Shown here: positions 1 through 8,564 of the stretch, in pieces | Position numbering within the stretch: position 1 is the first letter of the stretch | Layout: every line of letters starts with the position of its first letter | NCBI RefSeq assembly: GCF_050315115.1 | Contig: NZ_JBNPOJ010000017.1 | Location: forward strand, 1-37,021 | Direction: 5' to 3' | Origin: Peptoniphilus_A sp022767005 | GTDB lineage: Bacteria > Bacillota > Clostridia > Tissierellales > Peptoniphilaceae | Length of the DNA: 37,021 bases | Translations under genes and position numbers: made by a program | Notes under the pieces: model-generated | Seen by the model: the letters and a program-made list of their open reading frames with translations, nothing else | What the model was told of the DNA's origin: nothing | The model's database searches: none

Positions 1-136
1 TACTTTATTTATGATAACAAAAACTTCATCATTTGTAAAGTTTTTTTCTTTTTTAATTATATTCTTATTAGATTTTTAACTACTTTATGTGTTAATTTGT
101 TAATGTTTAGTTATTATAAATATAAAGGAATTTTTT

Positions 137-789
137 ATAAAAAATTTTTATTCTAAAGTAAGTTTTATATTAGCTTTTGCAAGCTTAATTCCAATGTCTA
201 TGAATACAAATGTTTTTGCAGAGAAACTAAACCAATCATATTACATATATGATCAATTTGAAAATTCAGAAATCCGTAATTCTAATTTTCAAAATAATAT
301 TTCTTCTGAAAAAGTTGAAATTATAGAAAATAATAATTTTAAAAAAATTTCTATAAAAAATTTGGATACAGATACAGAAAACTTTATAATTGTTAACTAC
401 AAAGATGATACTATATATTCAAGTTTTACTGGTAAAACTGAATCCTATTCAAACTTTGTTGATAAAGCTTCTGGAATTTCAATTATTCTGAAAGTTCCTA
501 TAGCTCCTTTAGAATATCTTATAGTGAGATAAGAAGCTATATAGGCGATAGAGCATCTGCAGGAGGAGTCGTTGGATTAGCTGTAGCTTTAGTGCCTGGC
601 GCTGAACCCGTTGGTGGTTTAATTAGTACTGTTAGTACACTTATAGGTGGTGCTAATTTATTTGTACCAAATGATTCTAGTCACGGACTAATCTTTACGG
701 TTAAAACTGTTAAGTACTACAGAAGGAGAGCTGGTATGAGAACAGTGTACAGGACTGATAAATATATTACAAATATTGAAAAATATTAA
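137..789 (+). pseudogene. Broken bacteriocin-like secreted protein gene
   Basis: Two adjacent frames together look like one secreted protein of about 215 residues. The first frame (137-532) has a clear signal peptide, with a Lys-rich start, a hydrophobic core and a cleavage-like site ending VFA before EKL. It is followed by an Asn/Lys-rich extracellular part. This frame stops at 530-532. The minus-one frame then continues through YIGDRASAGGVVGLAVALVP, a Gly/Ala-rich hydrophobic stretch, into a basic Tyr/Arg-rich C-terminus that stops at 789. No ATG exists where the signal peptide begins: an AAAGGA site at 124-129 is followed by ATA at 137. The first in-frame ATG, at 194, would remove the signal peptide. 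A lost start plus a frameshift points to a decayed gene, though programmed frameshifting or a sequencing error could also explain it. The bacteriocin-like reading rests on composition and on the small membrane protein next door. I do not recognise a named family. Confidence 0.55.
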
Positions 790-790
790 C

Positions 791-1033
791 ATGAAAAAAT
801 TTGATAAAATATATAAATTGTTATATTTAATAAGTTTAATAATTATCTTTTTAAATAATCATAATTATCTTATTTTTAATAGAACAACAAAGATAATAAT
901 AAATGTAATTTCCATTATTTTTATGATACTTATTATATTATCTCTTGATACCGATGATTCTAAAATATTTAAAAAATTAGCTACTTTTATGCTAATAATT
1001 TTAATAATTCTTATAATGTTTTTTTGGAAATAG
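791..1033 (+). CDS. Small membrane protein, possible immunity protein
   Basis: An 80-residue, very hydrophobic protein with about three membrane segments (roughly residues 8-22, 33-52 and 61-79) separated by short charged loops. The chosen start is the ATG at 791, two bases after the stop of the broken secreted-protein gene, which suggests translational coupling. A TTG 15 bases earlier is in frame but less likely. I do not recognise the family. A tiny multi-span protein directly after a secreted toxin-like gene is the usual layout of a bacteriocin and its immunity protein, and that is the only basis for the suggested role. A strong terminator follows just after its stop codon. Confidence 0.5.
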   Translation: MKKFDKIYKLLYLISLIIIFLNNHNYLIFNRTTKIIINVISIIFMILIILSLDTDDSKIFKKLATFMLIILIILIMFFWK

Positions 1034-1035
1034 TT

Positions 1036-1075
1036 AAATAGCTGTATTAGCTCACTTCTGCTAATACAGCTATTT
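1036..1075. terminator. Bidirectional terminator, 16-bp perfect stem
   Basis: Perfect inverted repeat: 1036-1051 pairs with 1060-1075 around an 8-base loop. It lies between the rightward membrane-protein gene (stop 1033) and the leftward coaE gene (stop 1077). A T-rich run follows on the plus strand, and a weaker one on the minus strand. It should end both converging transcripts. Confidence 0.85.
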
Positions 1076-1076
1076 G

Positions 1077-1670
1077 TTATAATTTTTTTAAATTTTTTTC
1101 TACTTGGGCGAAAGTTTCTTCTAAAGTCCCAGAGTTATTGATTATGACATCGGCTTTTTTTCTCTTTTCTTCAACAGAGATTTGCGAATTTATTTTCTCT
1201 TTTGCGTATTCTCTTGAAATGTCGTCCCTTTCCATTAGTCTTTTTATTTGTGTAGCTCTGTCAACATATACAAGCCAAATTTCATCGAAATTCAGTCCAT
1301 ATTTCTTATTTAATTCTTCGTTTTCAAAAAACAATGGTATGTCGACAAATACAAGGTCATTTGAACCCTCAATTTGTCTTTTTATCTCTTTATAAATTTC
1401 TGGATGCATGATTTGATTTAACTTTTCCCTTGATTTTTCATTTTTAAAAACTACTTCTGCAAGTTTTTTTCTGTCAAGGTTTCCATCTTTATATAAATCT
1501 TCTCCAAACTCCTCTTTAATCTTATTTTTTACAAATTCAAAATTTGCCACATCTCTTGCAATTAAATCTGCGTCAACAACTTTTATGCCCTTGTCCTTTA
1601 AATACTTTGAGACCTGAGATTTTCCCGTTGCAATAGAGCCTGTAAGACCAATTACTTTATTTTGATTCAT
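1077..1670 (-). CDS. coaE: Dephospho-CoA kinase
   Basis: Last step of coenzyme A synthesis: ATP-dependent phosphorylation of the ribose 3'-hydroxyl of dephospho-CoA, in the cytoplasm. The P-loop GLTGSIATGKS lies near the N-terminus, followed by the family's DADLIARD motif and, later, VDIPLFFE. The length of about 197 residues is normal. The ATG at 1670 is preferred because AGGTGA sits eight bases upstream; a GTG at 1682 overlaps that ribosome site. The gene overlaps the end of polA by 14 bases, so the two are translated from one message. A polA-coaE pairing is common in Firmicutes. Confidence 0.95.
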   Translation of the reverse strand: MNQNKVIGLTGSIATGKSQVSKYLKDKGIKVVDADLIARDVANFEFVKNKIKEEFGEDLYKDGNLDRKKLAEVVFKNEKSREKLNQIMHPEIYKEIKRQIEGSNDLVFVDIPLFFENEELNKKYGLNFDEIWLVYVDRATQIKRLMERDDISREYAKEKINSQISVEEKRKKADVIINNSGTLEETFAQVEKNLKKL

Positions 1671-4314
1671 AAAGATTTTCACCTGTATTCATATCCACAG
1701 AAAGTTTTACATTCAAGTCCACAGAATTTTCCATTAAATCCTTCATTATTTTTTTTACTTCTTCAACTTCGCCCTCTGCTGCATCAACTACAAGCTCGTC
1801 GTGAATTTGAATTATCAATTTTGATTTTAAGTTTCTCTTCTTTAATTCATTATAAACTTTTACCATGGCAATTTTTATTATGTCAGCAGCTGAACCTTGT
1901 ATTGGCGTGTTAAGTGCAATTCTTTCTCCAAAACTTCTTATATTAAAATTCTTTGCCTTAAGTTCAGGAATGTATCTCCTTCTGTTAAAAATCGTCTCTA
2001 CATAACCCTTTTTCTTTCCTTCTTCAATTTCTTCTGACATATAATTTTTTATTCCAACAAAATGTCCAAGATAATTGTCAATGTATTCCTTTGCTGCCTT
2101 TCTTGGTATATTTAAGTTTTGTGAAAGACCATAATCAGAAATTCCATAGACTATTCCAAAGTTTACTGCTTTTGCCTCAGACCTTTGAAGTGCATTTACA
2201 TCGTCATAATCCACATGAAATACTTCTGATGCCGTTTTTTTGTGAATGTCTAATCCCTCTTTGAAGGCATCAAGCATTTCTTTATCCTTAGAAAGTGCCG
2301 CAAGAACACGAAGCTCAATTTGTGAGTAGTCAGCATCTACAAGCATACAACCCTTTGATGCCAAAAATGCCTTTCGAATTAATCTTCCCTCTTCAGTTTT
2401 TATTGGTATATTTTGTAAATTTGGATCCGTAGATGAAATTCTTCCTGTTGCAGTTACTGTTTGCATAAATCTTGAGTGAATCCGATTAGTTTTCTTGTTT
2501 ATAACAGCTTTTAAACCATCGATATAAGTTGACTTTAATTTAGAGAATTTCCTGTAATCTAAAATATAGTCGATAATTTCTCCCTCGCCACGAAGCTTTT
2601 CAAGAACATCTGCAGAAGTTGAATAGCCTGTTTTTGTCTTTTTTATCACTGGGAAGTCCATTTTTTCAAATAAAATAACGCCAAGTTGCTTAGGAGAATT
2701 AATGTTAAACTCTTCTTCTGCTTCACAATATATTTTTTCTTCTAAATCCTTTAGTTTTAATGAAATTTTCTCGTCAATTTCATCTAAAACTGCCTCATCA
2801 GTGTTTATGCCAACATACTCCATAGAGGCAAGGACTTCAACTAAAGGTAGCTCCATATCTTCATATAGGGAAGTCATGTTTTCCTCGCCGATTTTGTCCC
2901 TTTGCACTCTTTCCAATTTGTAAATTGAATTTAACACAAAGGCAAAATATTTAAATAGATCTTCTTTTTTCACTTCAGAGTAAGTTTTTTTCTTGACTCC
3001 CTTGCCCAAAAAATCATCTTGATCAATATATCCCTTTTTAAAATAATCCATAGAAATTTTATTTATATCATAATCACTTTTTGTAGAATTTAAAATATAT
3101 TCGGCGATTTTAACATCATGACAATAATTTTTTATATCAATGCCAAGACTCATTAAGATTATAATATCCTCTTTAAGTTCATAGCCAAGTTTTTCTATGT
3201 CTTCATCTTCCATGATTTCTTTTAATTTATTTTTATCAATATTATCCCATAAAATAAAATTTACAACTTCGTCTGGGACTTTTATTGCGAGATAAATTGG
3301 ATTTACATCTTCATAAATTTTGCCATCAGTAATAAATTTAAAGGCAAAAGACTTATTGTCATTAATCTTTTTTATAATTTCATCTAGGTTTTTAATTTCC
3401 TCAAATTTAAAATTATCTTCAGAAATTTCTTCCACTTCTTCCTTTTGATACTCCTTAGGAAGTCTTGCAAGCATTGAATTAAACTCGAAGTCGCGATACA
3501 TTTGTGAAAGCTTTTCATAATCATAGTCGACTTTTTTTAAATCATCTAAATTTTCTTCAATTGGCACATCTTTTATGATTGTACCCAACTTTTTACTCAT
3601 AAAGGCAGACATTTTACCCTCGATTAATTTTTCCTTAAGCTTTTTTGCTTTTATATTATCAATATTATCGTAAAGATTTTCAATATTGTGAAACTCGCGA
3701 ATTAATTTTAATCCAGTTTTTTCTCCAATTCCATAAATTCCCGGAATATTGTCAGACTGATCACCCATTAAGGCTTTCAACTCTATAAATTCAATTGGCT
3801 TAATCCCATAATCTTTCTCAATACTTTCCACAGTTACTATGTCCATTTCAGTAATCCCCTTGCGAGTTAATAGGACTTTTGTATTTTCATTTACAAGTTG
3901 AAAATAGTCCTTATCGCCAGTGAGTAAATAGGTTTCAAAATTTTCTTCTGATGCAATTTTAGAAAGAGTACCTGCAATGTCATCTGCTTCGTAAACAGGT
4001 GATTCCAAAATTTTAATATTCATGTATTTTAAAATATCGCGAACTAGAGGCCATTGTTGTTCAAGTTCGTTGGGAGTTTTTTGCCTTGTACCCTTGTAGT
4101 CTTTGTATATTTCGGATCTAAAAGTTTTGCCCTTCATATCGAAACAAACAGCAACATGAGTTGGATTTATTTTTTCAATTGCATTTTCAACCATCATTAC
4201 AAAACCGTAGATTGCGTTAGTATAAAGACCCCTCTTAGTTTTTAAAAGTGGCAGAGCATAAAATGCCCTAAAAAAAAGCGAACTTCCATCTATAATTAAA
4301 AATTTGTTATCCAT
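1657..4314 (-). CDS. polA: DNA polymerase I
   Basis: 885 residues. The N-terminal 5'-3' exonuclease (about 1-290) includes the LTGDKDYFQLV and LMGDQSDNIPGIYGIGEKTG motifs and removes RNA primers. The middle domain (about 300-470) has the fold region of a 3'-5' exonuclease but lacks the acidic exo motifs: the FDxET position reads FAFKF. Proofreading is therefore probably absent, as in Bacillus and Thermus enzymes. The polymerase domain has motif A DYSQIELR (Asp662), the O-helix RSEAKAVNFGIVYG (from about 711) and motif C IHDE (838-840). AGGAGG precedes the ATG. It heads a two-gene unit with coaE and has an extended -10 promoter directly upstream. Confidence 0.97.
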   Translation of the reverse strand: MDNKFLIIDGSSLFFRAFYALPLLKTKRGLYTNAIYGFVMMVENAIEKINPTHVAVCFDMKGKTFRSEIYKDYKGTRQKTPNELEQQWPLVRDILKYMNIKILESPVYEADDIAGTLSKIASEENFETYLLTGDKDYFQLVNENTKVLLTRKGITEMDIVTVESIEKDYGIKPIEFIELKALMGDQSDNIPGIYGIGEKTGLKLIREFHNIENLYDNIDNIKAKKLKEKLIEGKMSAFMSKKLGTIIKDVPIEENLDDLKKVDYDYEKLSQMYRDFEFNSMLARLPKEYQKEEVEEISEDNFKFEEIKNLDEIIKKINDNKSFAFKFITDGKIYEDVNPIYLAIKVPDEVVNFILWDNIDKNKLKEIMEDEDIEKLGYELKEDIIILMSLGIDIKNYCHDVKIAEYILNSTKSDYDINKISMDYFKKGYIDQDDFLGKGVKKKTYSEVKKEDLFKYFAFVLNSIYKLERVQRDKIGEENMTSLYEDMELPLVEVLASMEYVGINTDEAVLDEIDEKISLKLKDLEEKIYCEAEEEFNINSPKQLGVILFEKMDFPVIKKTKTGYSTSADVLEKLRGEGEIIDYILDYRKFSKLKSTYIDGLKAVINKKTNRIHSRFMQTVTATGRISSTDPNLQNIPIKTEEGRLIRKAFLASKGCMLVDADYSQIELRVLAALSKDKEMLDAFKEGLDIHKKTASEVFHVDYDDVNALQRSEAKAVNFGIVYGISDYGLSQNLNIPRKAAKEYIDNYLGHFVGIKNYMSEEIEEGKKKGYVETIFNRRRYIPELKAKNFNIRSFGERIALNTPIQGSAADIIKIAMVKVYNELKKRNLKSKLIIQIHDELVVDAAEGEVEEVKKIMKDLMENSVDLNVKLSVDMNTGENLYESK

Positions 4315-4331
4315 AAAAACCTCCTTACTAC

Positions 4332-4340
4332 ATTATAACA
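4332..4340 (-). promoter_or_regulatory. Extended -10 promoter for polA-coaE
   Basis: On the minus strand the sequence reads TGTTATAAT, a perfect -10 box with the TGn extension. No good -35 box stands 17 bases upstream. Transcription would begin near 4325, giving a leader of about a dozen bases that is mostly ribosome-binding site. Confidence 0.55.
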
Positions 4341-4361
4341 GAGATTTTAATAAATAAAATT

Positions 4362-4390
4362 TGCAAATATAAACTCCTCTATGTGATTTT
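4362..4390. repeat. Left copy of 29-bp direct repeat flanking the fucose operon
   Basis: Matches 13841-13869 at 27 of 29 positions, with 20 consecutive identical bases (4371-4390 and 13850-13869). The right copy is one arm and loop of a complete terminator hairpin. This left copy has the arm only and no partner strand, so it does not form that hairpin. The repeats bracket the whole catabolic operon including its promoter and terminator. Confidence 0.85.
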
Positions 4391-4424
4391 AAACTGACTC
4401 AAAACTAAAGCAAAATACAAAAAA

Positions 4425-4449
4425 TACCAAAGTTTATGAAACTCTGGCA
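4425..4449 (-). terminator. Terminator of the fucose operon
   Basis: An 11-bp stem with two G-T wobbles (4425-4435 with 4439-4449) and a 3-base loop. On the minus strand it is followed by a run rich in T. It starts 16 bases beyond the stop of the FAH-family gene, the last gene of the operon. Confidence 0.75.
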
Positions 4450-4465
4450 TTTTATAATTAGTATG

Positions 4466-5320
4466 TTATTTAACTGTATTTTCCAAGACGCCTATTTTTT
4501 CTATCTCAAGTTCTAGTGTATCTCCACTTTGAAGAAATATTGGAGGATTTAGAGCCATCCCAACTCCTGATGGAGTTCCCGTGGCTATTATTGTTCCTTT
4601 TTTAAGTGTCATAGACTTTGATAAGTCTTCTATAATTTCATTAACACCTAGAATCATATTCTTGGTATTGCTATCTTGTCTTATTTCTCTATTTACAGAA
4701 AGTTTTATGTCAAGTTTATTATAGTCGAAACTTTTATCCTTTAAAAGGATACATGGTCCCATTGCAGATGAGCCATCAAAGCTTTTTCCATAGTACCACT
4801 GCTTGTATTTAGTCTGTAAATCTCTTGCCGATAAATCATTAAAAATTGAAAAACCAAATATATAATTATTTGCCTCTTCTTTTTTTATGTTTTTCCCGTC
4901 TTTTCCAATAATTACAGCAAGTTCAATTTCATAATCTAGTTTTTCTGTTATTTCACTATTTATTGGAATAAAGTCATTATTTCCTAAAATTTTATTGGCT
5001 CTTTTTGAAAAATATATAGTATCTACATCTTTGGAAAAATCTTTTTTTGATACTTTTTCTACTTCATCTTTGTGATCTATATAATTCATTCCTATACAGA
5101 TTATATCTTGTTTTGGATATTCAATTGGACTTAAAATTTTATATTCATTTTTGATTTCCTTTTGATTATTAAAACATAAGTCTTTAAGATTTATTTCACT
5201 ATCTATTAATTCATTTATGTCTTTAAAATCATATCCAAAATCTTTAAGTAGGTATAATTTATAGTCTATTTCAACAGCTATTTCTTTGTAGCCTTTTATT
5301 TCTATAAAAAACAATTTCAT
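4466..5320 (-). CDS. FAH-family hydrolase, probable 2,4-diketo-3-deoxy acid hydrolase
   Basis: A 284-residue fumarylacetoacetate hydrolase family protein with the usual short N-terminal domain and a catalytic domain. Visible motifs are CIGMNYIDHKDE, the metal-binding acidic pair in DYEIELAVIIGKDG, FNDLSARDLQ, WYYGKSFDGSSAMGP and ATGTPSGVGM. Family members use a divalent metal to cut C-C bonds in diketo acids or to decarboxylate oxo-acids. In sugar-acid operons they typically split 2,4-diketo-3-deoxy acids into pyruvate and lactate or glycolate. It is the last gene of the fucose operon. Its GAGGT ribosome site overlaps the stop of the regulator gene. No second dehydrogenase that would make a diketo acid is visible in the operon, so its exact substrate is open. 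Confidence 0.85.
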   Translation of the reverse strand: MKLFFIEIKGYKEIAVEIDYKLYLLKDFGYDFKDINELIDSEINLKDLCFNNQKEIKNEYKILSPIEYPKQDIICIGMNYIDHKDEVEKVSKKDFSKDVDTIYFSKRANKILGNNDFIPINSEITEKLDYEIELAVIIGKDGKNIKKEEANNYIFGFSIFNDLSARDLQTKYKQWYYGKSFDGSSAMGPCILLKDKSFDYNKLDIKLSVNREIRQDSNTKNMILGVNEIIEDLSKSMTLKKGTIIATGTPSGVGMALNPPIFLQSGDTLELEIEKIGVLENTVK

Positions 5321-5329
5321 AATCTACCT

Positions 5330-6118
5330 CTATTGCTCACTGTTAGTAAAATCTAATTTCAAATTTTGAATTTTTATAATATCCTCTATAATTTCTTTTT
5401 GTTCTAATAAAACTTTAGAGATAAAATCTTCTGTATCTTCAGTTTTTCTAAAAATTGGATAGGTAGCAGACATTGCCCCCTTAATTATCCCATCTTCTCT
5501 AATAGGCACAGCTACACATGAAGTGTTATGGGTAAATTCTTGGTTTTCCACCGCATATCCCCTTTCTCTTACCTTATGTATTTCATCAAGTAGCCTATCA
5601 ATATTTGTTATTGAGTTTTCTGTATATTTTACAAATTCATAATCTTTAAATTTTTCTATTATTTCTGCATCACTAAATCCAGATAAAAGTGCCTTTCCAA
5701 GTGCCGTATATATAGCTGGAATTTTCTTGCCCACAGAACTTACTATCTCAATATTATCTGGTGAGTTTACCTTTTCTAAATATAAAACCATATTATCAAC
5801 AAGAACCCCAAATTGAACTATTTCTCCAATTTTATCAACAACTATCTCCATTTGTTTTTTAATCATCGAAAGACTATCTAGTCTTCCTGAATAAGATAAG
5901 CCTAATTGAAAAAGCTTAAAGGATGCCATATAGCATCCCTTATCATTTTTTTCAATAAAATTAGTCATCTCTAATGTTTTTAATATTGGACTTAATGTGC
6001 TTTTTGGAATTTTTAATTTTGTCGATATCTCTAAAAATGAAAGACCATTTTCATAATTATTTATTAAATCAAGAATTTTTACTACTCTAAGAGTAGGATT
6101 GTGCAATTTATATTCCAT
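5330..6118 (-). CDS. IclR-family transcriptional regulator of the fucose operon
   Basis: A 262-residue regulator. An N-terminal winged helix (about residues 8-70, with LSFLEISTKLKIPKSTLSPI as the helix-turn-helix) is followed by an IclR effector domain ending in QEFTHNTSCVAVPIR and further. The ATG at 6118 is chosen because GGAGG lies just upstream; an ATG at 6133 overlaps that site. It sits inside the operon it probably controls, between the aldolase and FAH genes. In the Campylobacter jejuni fuc locus an IclR regulator is also next to the DapA-family gene. The palindrome at 13719-13751 in front of the operon is the obvious candidate operator. Its effector is likely fucose or a pathway intermediate, by inference. 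Confidence 0.9.
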   Translation of the reverse strand: MEYKLHNPTLRVVKILDLINNYENGLSFLEISTKLKIPKSTLSPILKTLEMTNFIEKNDKGCYMASFKLFQLGLSYSGRLDSLSMIKKQMEIVVDKIGEIVQFGVLVDNMVLYLEKVNSPDNIEIVSSVGKKIPAIYTALGKALLSGFSDAEIIEKFKDYEFVKYTENSITNIDRLLDEIHKVRERGYAVENQEFTHNTSCVAVPIREDGIIKGAMSATYPIFRKTEDTEDFISKVLLEQKEIIEDIIKIQNLKLDFTNSEQ

Positions 6119-6150
6119 GATTCCTCCAATCATGAAATATTATATCATAA

Positions 6151-7050
6151 TTACTTGATTTCTTCGTACTCTTTAATTACTTTTTCTAAGATAGACTTAC
6201 CCCTTTCAAATACTTCATCTGAAAGTTGATTATATGGAAATATTGACTTAGGAGAAATATCTACGCCCCTAACCGCCATTAGTCTCTTGAATAAGTGTGA
6301 GAAATTACTATCTAAATCATATAAAGGCATTAATTTATGAATTAAATTAGACAATTTATACACTCTATCAAAGTTCTCTTCCTTTGTTGATTTAACAAGG
6401 TCTGACCATATTTCTGGTACTAAATTTGAAAGAGCACCTATACATCCTGAACCACCTGTCGAAAGGTTATATAAGAATTGGTCATCAAATCCTGAGTAAA
6501 CTTTTGTCCTATGACCTTCCGTAGCCCTTAATAGCTTATTAGTATGAATTGGATCTGCAACTGAATCTTTAAGACCCACTATATTTGAATTCTCCTCTAT
6601 AAGTTTTGCATAGACCTCTCCACTTACAGAGTAGCCACTTCTAGCTGGAAAATTATAAATATATACATTTCCCTTAACTTTTTTGGCTAATTCATTATAA
6701 TAAATGAAGATTTTTTCATCATCCATGGCGAAGTAATATGGTCCCATAACCATAACACCTTTATAGCCTATTTTTATAGCCTCATTGCTAAGTTTTACAG
6801 TATCTTCAAAGGAAGCACAATTACTTCCAAAATATAGATCAACCCTACCCTTTGTATACTCGTAGTAATCTTTAGCAAATTGCAATTTATCTTCATAATC
6901 TAAAACTGTAAACTCTCCAGTACTTCCAAGTACTAGAATCCCATCTACACCACCTTCAATAAGAAAATCTATGACTTTCTTATTTTCTTCAAAATCTGGT
7001 TTTTCATTTTCATCAAATATTGTAACAACTGGTACTATTATTTCACACAT
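6151..7050 (-). CDS. DapA-family aldolase, probable 2-keto-3-deoxy-L-fuconate aldolase
   Basis: A 299-residue TIM-barrel protein of the dihydrodipicolinate synthase / N-acetylneuraminate lyase family. The Schiff-base lysine is Lys161 in GLKDS, the catalytic tyrosine is Tyr132 in IYNFP, and the carboxylate-binding loop GSTGEF is at 42-47. Family members form or cleave bonds next to pyruvate. Its place between the split dehydratase and the IclR gene matches Campylobacter jejuni Cj0481. The expected reaction is therefore splitting of 2-keto-3-deoxy-L-fuconate to pyruvate and L-lactaldehyde. A true lysine-pathway DapA role is unlikely in this operon. The family is certain; the substrate is inferred from context. 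Confidence 0.9.
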   Translation of the reverse strand: MCEIIVPVVTIFDENEKPDFEENKKVIDFLIEGGVDGILVLGSTGEFTVLDYEDKLQFAKDYYEYTKGRVDLYFGSNCASFEDTVKLSNEAIKIGYKGVMVMGPYYFAMDDEKIFIYYNELAKKVKGNVYIYNFPARSGYSVSGEVYAKLIEENSNIVGLKDSVADPIHTNKLLRATEGHRTKVYSGFDDQFLYNLSTGGSGCIGALSNLVPEIWSDLVKSTKEENFDRVYKLSNLIHKLMPLYDLDSNFSHLFKRLMAVRGVDISPKSIFPYNQLSDEVFERGKSILEKVIKEYEEIK

Positions 7051-7068
7051 AAAATCCTCCTAATGTTT

Positions 7069-8241
7069 TTAAACAAAATTTGCCCCTCTTTGAATTGCTA
7101 TTTCCGTATAACCTAGAGCTTCAGCTTTTGTTAATTTTCCATTACAGAAATCAATTAACTCGTCAAAACATTCATCTGCAAGCTCTTCCATGGTTTTTTC
7201 TCCATAAATCGTTGGACTAGCATCCCAATCTAAGTTATCTGACATAGTTTTGGCAGTCTCTCTATTTCCTGTAATTTTAATAACTGGTGCTATAGGATTT
7301 CCTGTTGGAGTTCCTCTTCCTGTAGAAAATACTACTATTTGACAACCGCCAGCAATCATTCCTGCTACTGATGACGGATCATTCCCAGGTGTATCCATAA
7401 TAACTAATCCTTCTTTAGTTTTAAGTTGTTTTGAATAATCATATACTGCATTTACAGTAGTTGTACCACCCTTATGAATACAACCTAATGATTTTTCTTC
7501 AAGTGTTGTAAGTCCACCCTCTTTATTTCCCGGCGATGGATTACCTTCTCTAACTTCTTCCCCTGTATTCATTTGGATGTGATCTTCGAATCTATGAACT
7601 ATATCATAAATTCTTTTCTTTACCTCTTCATTTTTAGCTCTTCTTGCTAAAATATGCTCCGCTCCAATAAATTCAGTTGTTTCGCTAAGTACTGTTGTAC
7701 CTCCGTTTTCAACCATTTTATCTGAAAGATTTCCTATTAATACGTTTGAAGCTAATCCACTTGTTGGATCTGATCCACCACATTCTGTTCCCATTATAAG
7801 TTCAGAAACTGGAAACTCTTCTCTTCTTTCCATACTAGCTTCTGCTACAAATTCTTTAGCGTATCTTGTCGCTTTTTCAATTGCTTTTAAAGTTCCACCT
7901 TCTTCTTGAATTATAACAGATCTAAGTGGTTTGTTTGTTCTTTTTTCAATTTCTGCCTTAACTAAGTTAAGTTGAGCATTTTCACAGCCTAAAGAAACTA
8001 AAACTGTAGCATATATATTAGGATTAGCTGCAAATCCAGAAATTGTATCTAATGTATATTCAAAGTCTTTTCCTAATTGTGAACAGCCTAATTGCATATT
8101 AAATGTAACTGCCTCTTTAACTTGTCCCGCAATAATTCTAGTTGTATCTGATGCACATACTGAGCATGGCAAAATTAATATATGGTTTCTTATTCCAACT
8201 CTACCATCGCTTCTTTTATATCCCCAAAATGTCCTAGTCAT
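7069..8241 (-). CDS. UxaA-type dehydratase, C-terminal catalytic part
   Basis: 390 residues matching the large part of altronate/galactarate dehydratases (UxaA/GarD), as a stand-alone gene. It starts WGYKRSDGRVGIRNHILILP, typical of the second UxaA domain. Conserved Cys-containing motifs are GCSQLG, LGCENAQ, GTECGGSDPTSGLASN and DTPGNDPSSVAGM. These enzymes remove water from aldonic acids to give 2-keto-3-deoxy acids and need a metal such as Fe2+. Here the expected substrate is L-fuconate. The SAF-type N-terminal part is a separate gene 17 bases upstream, as for Cj0482/Cj0483 in Campylobacter. AGGAGG precedes the ATG. Confidence 0.9.
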   Translation of the reverse strand: MTRTFWGYKRSDGRVGIRNHILILPCSVCASDTTRIIAGQVKEAVTFNMQLGCSQLGKDFEYTLDTISGFAANPNIYATVLVSLGCENAQLNLVKAEIEKRTNKPLRSVIIQEEGGTLKAIEKATRYAKEFVAEASMERREEFPVSELIMGTECGGSDPTSGLASNVLIGNLSDKMVENGGTTVLSETTEFIGAEHILARRAKNEEVKKRIYDIVHRFEDHIQMNTGEEVREGNPSPGNKEGGLTTLEEKSLGCIHKGGTTTVNAVYDYSKQLKTKEGLVIMDTPGNDPSSVAGMIAGGCQIVVFSTGRGTPTGNPIAPVIKITGNRETAKTMSDNLDWDASPTIYGEKTMEELADECFDELIDFCNGKLTKAEALGYTEIAIQRGANFV

Positions 8242-8258
8242 TTGATTAATCCTCCTAT

Positions 8259-8552
8259 TTATTCTATAGCTTCTAAATCTTCACGTCTGCCTTCAATATT
8301 ATGGTCATGAACATGTTCCCCTATTTTTATATCATTTAATGCAAATCCAATATGCTCTCCATACTTAATGACAGGTTCTCCTTTTTTTATATCAGTCAAA
8401 GCTAATTTATGATAAATTTTTATATCATCAATAGCTTTTATACTTTTAATATTTCCATTTAAGTCTTTAAATTCTACTATGTCGCCTTTTTTTATTGGTT
8501 CTATTGCTACTATAACATTATCTTTTTCACTTATAATTACTGCATTTATCAT
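8259..8552 (-). CDS. UxaA-type dehydratase, N-terminal SAF-domain part
   Basis: A 97-residue protein equal to the N-terminal SAF domain of altronate dehydratase, here encoded separately. It has the pattern KDNVIVAIEPIKKGDIVE early and KKGEPVIKYGEHIGFALNDI in the second half, ending with the metal-ligand-type HVHDHNIE, as in UxaA N-termini. It should pair with the 390-residue product of the next gene to make one active dehydratase. It follows the KdgT-type gene by 12 bases. AGGAGAA precedes the ATG. The split matches the Campylobacter fuc island, so it is an ancestral arrangement rather than a recent break. Confidence 0.9.
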   Translation of the reverse strand: MINAVIISEKDNVIVAIEPIKKGDIVEFKDLNGNIKSIKAIDDIKIYHKLALTDIKKGEPVIKYGEHIGFALNDIKIGEHVHDHNIEGRREDLEAIE

Positions 8553-8564
8553 ATTATTCTCCTA

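Noticed and set aside
6151..7050. 4-Hydroxy-tetrahydrodipicolinate synthase (dapA) or N-acetylneuraminate lyase (nanA)
   Set aside because: It shares the fold and catalytic Lys/Tyr, but the operon is a fucose-type pathway and no lysine or sialic acid genes are near.
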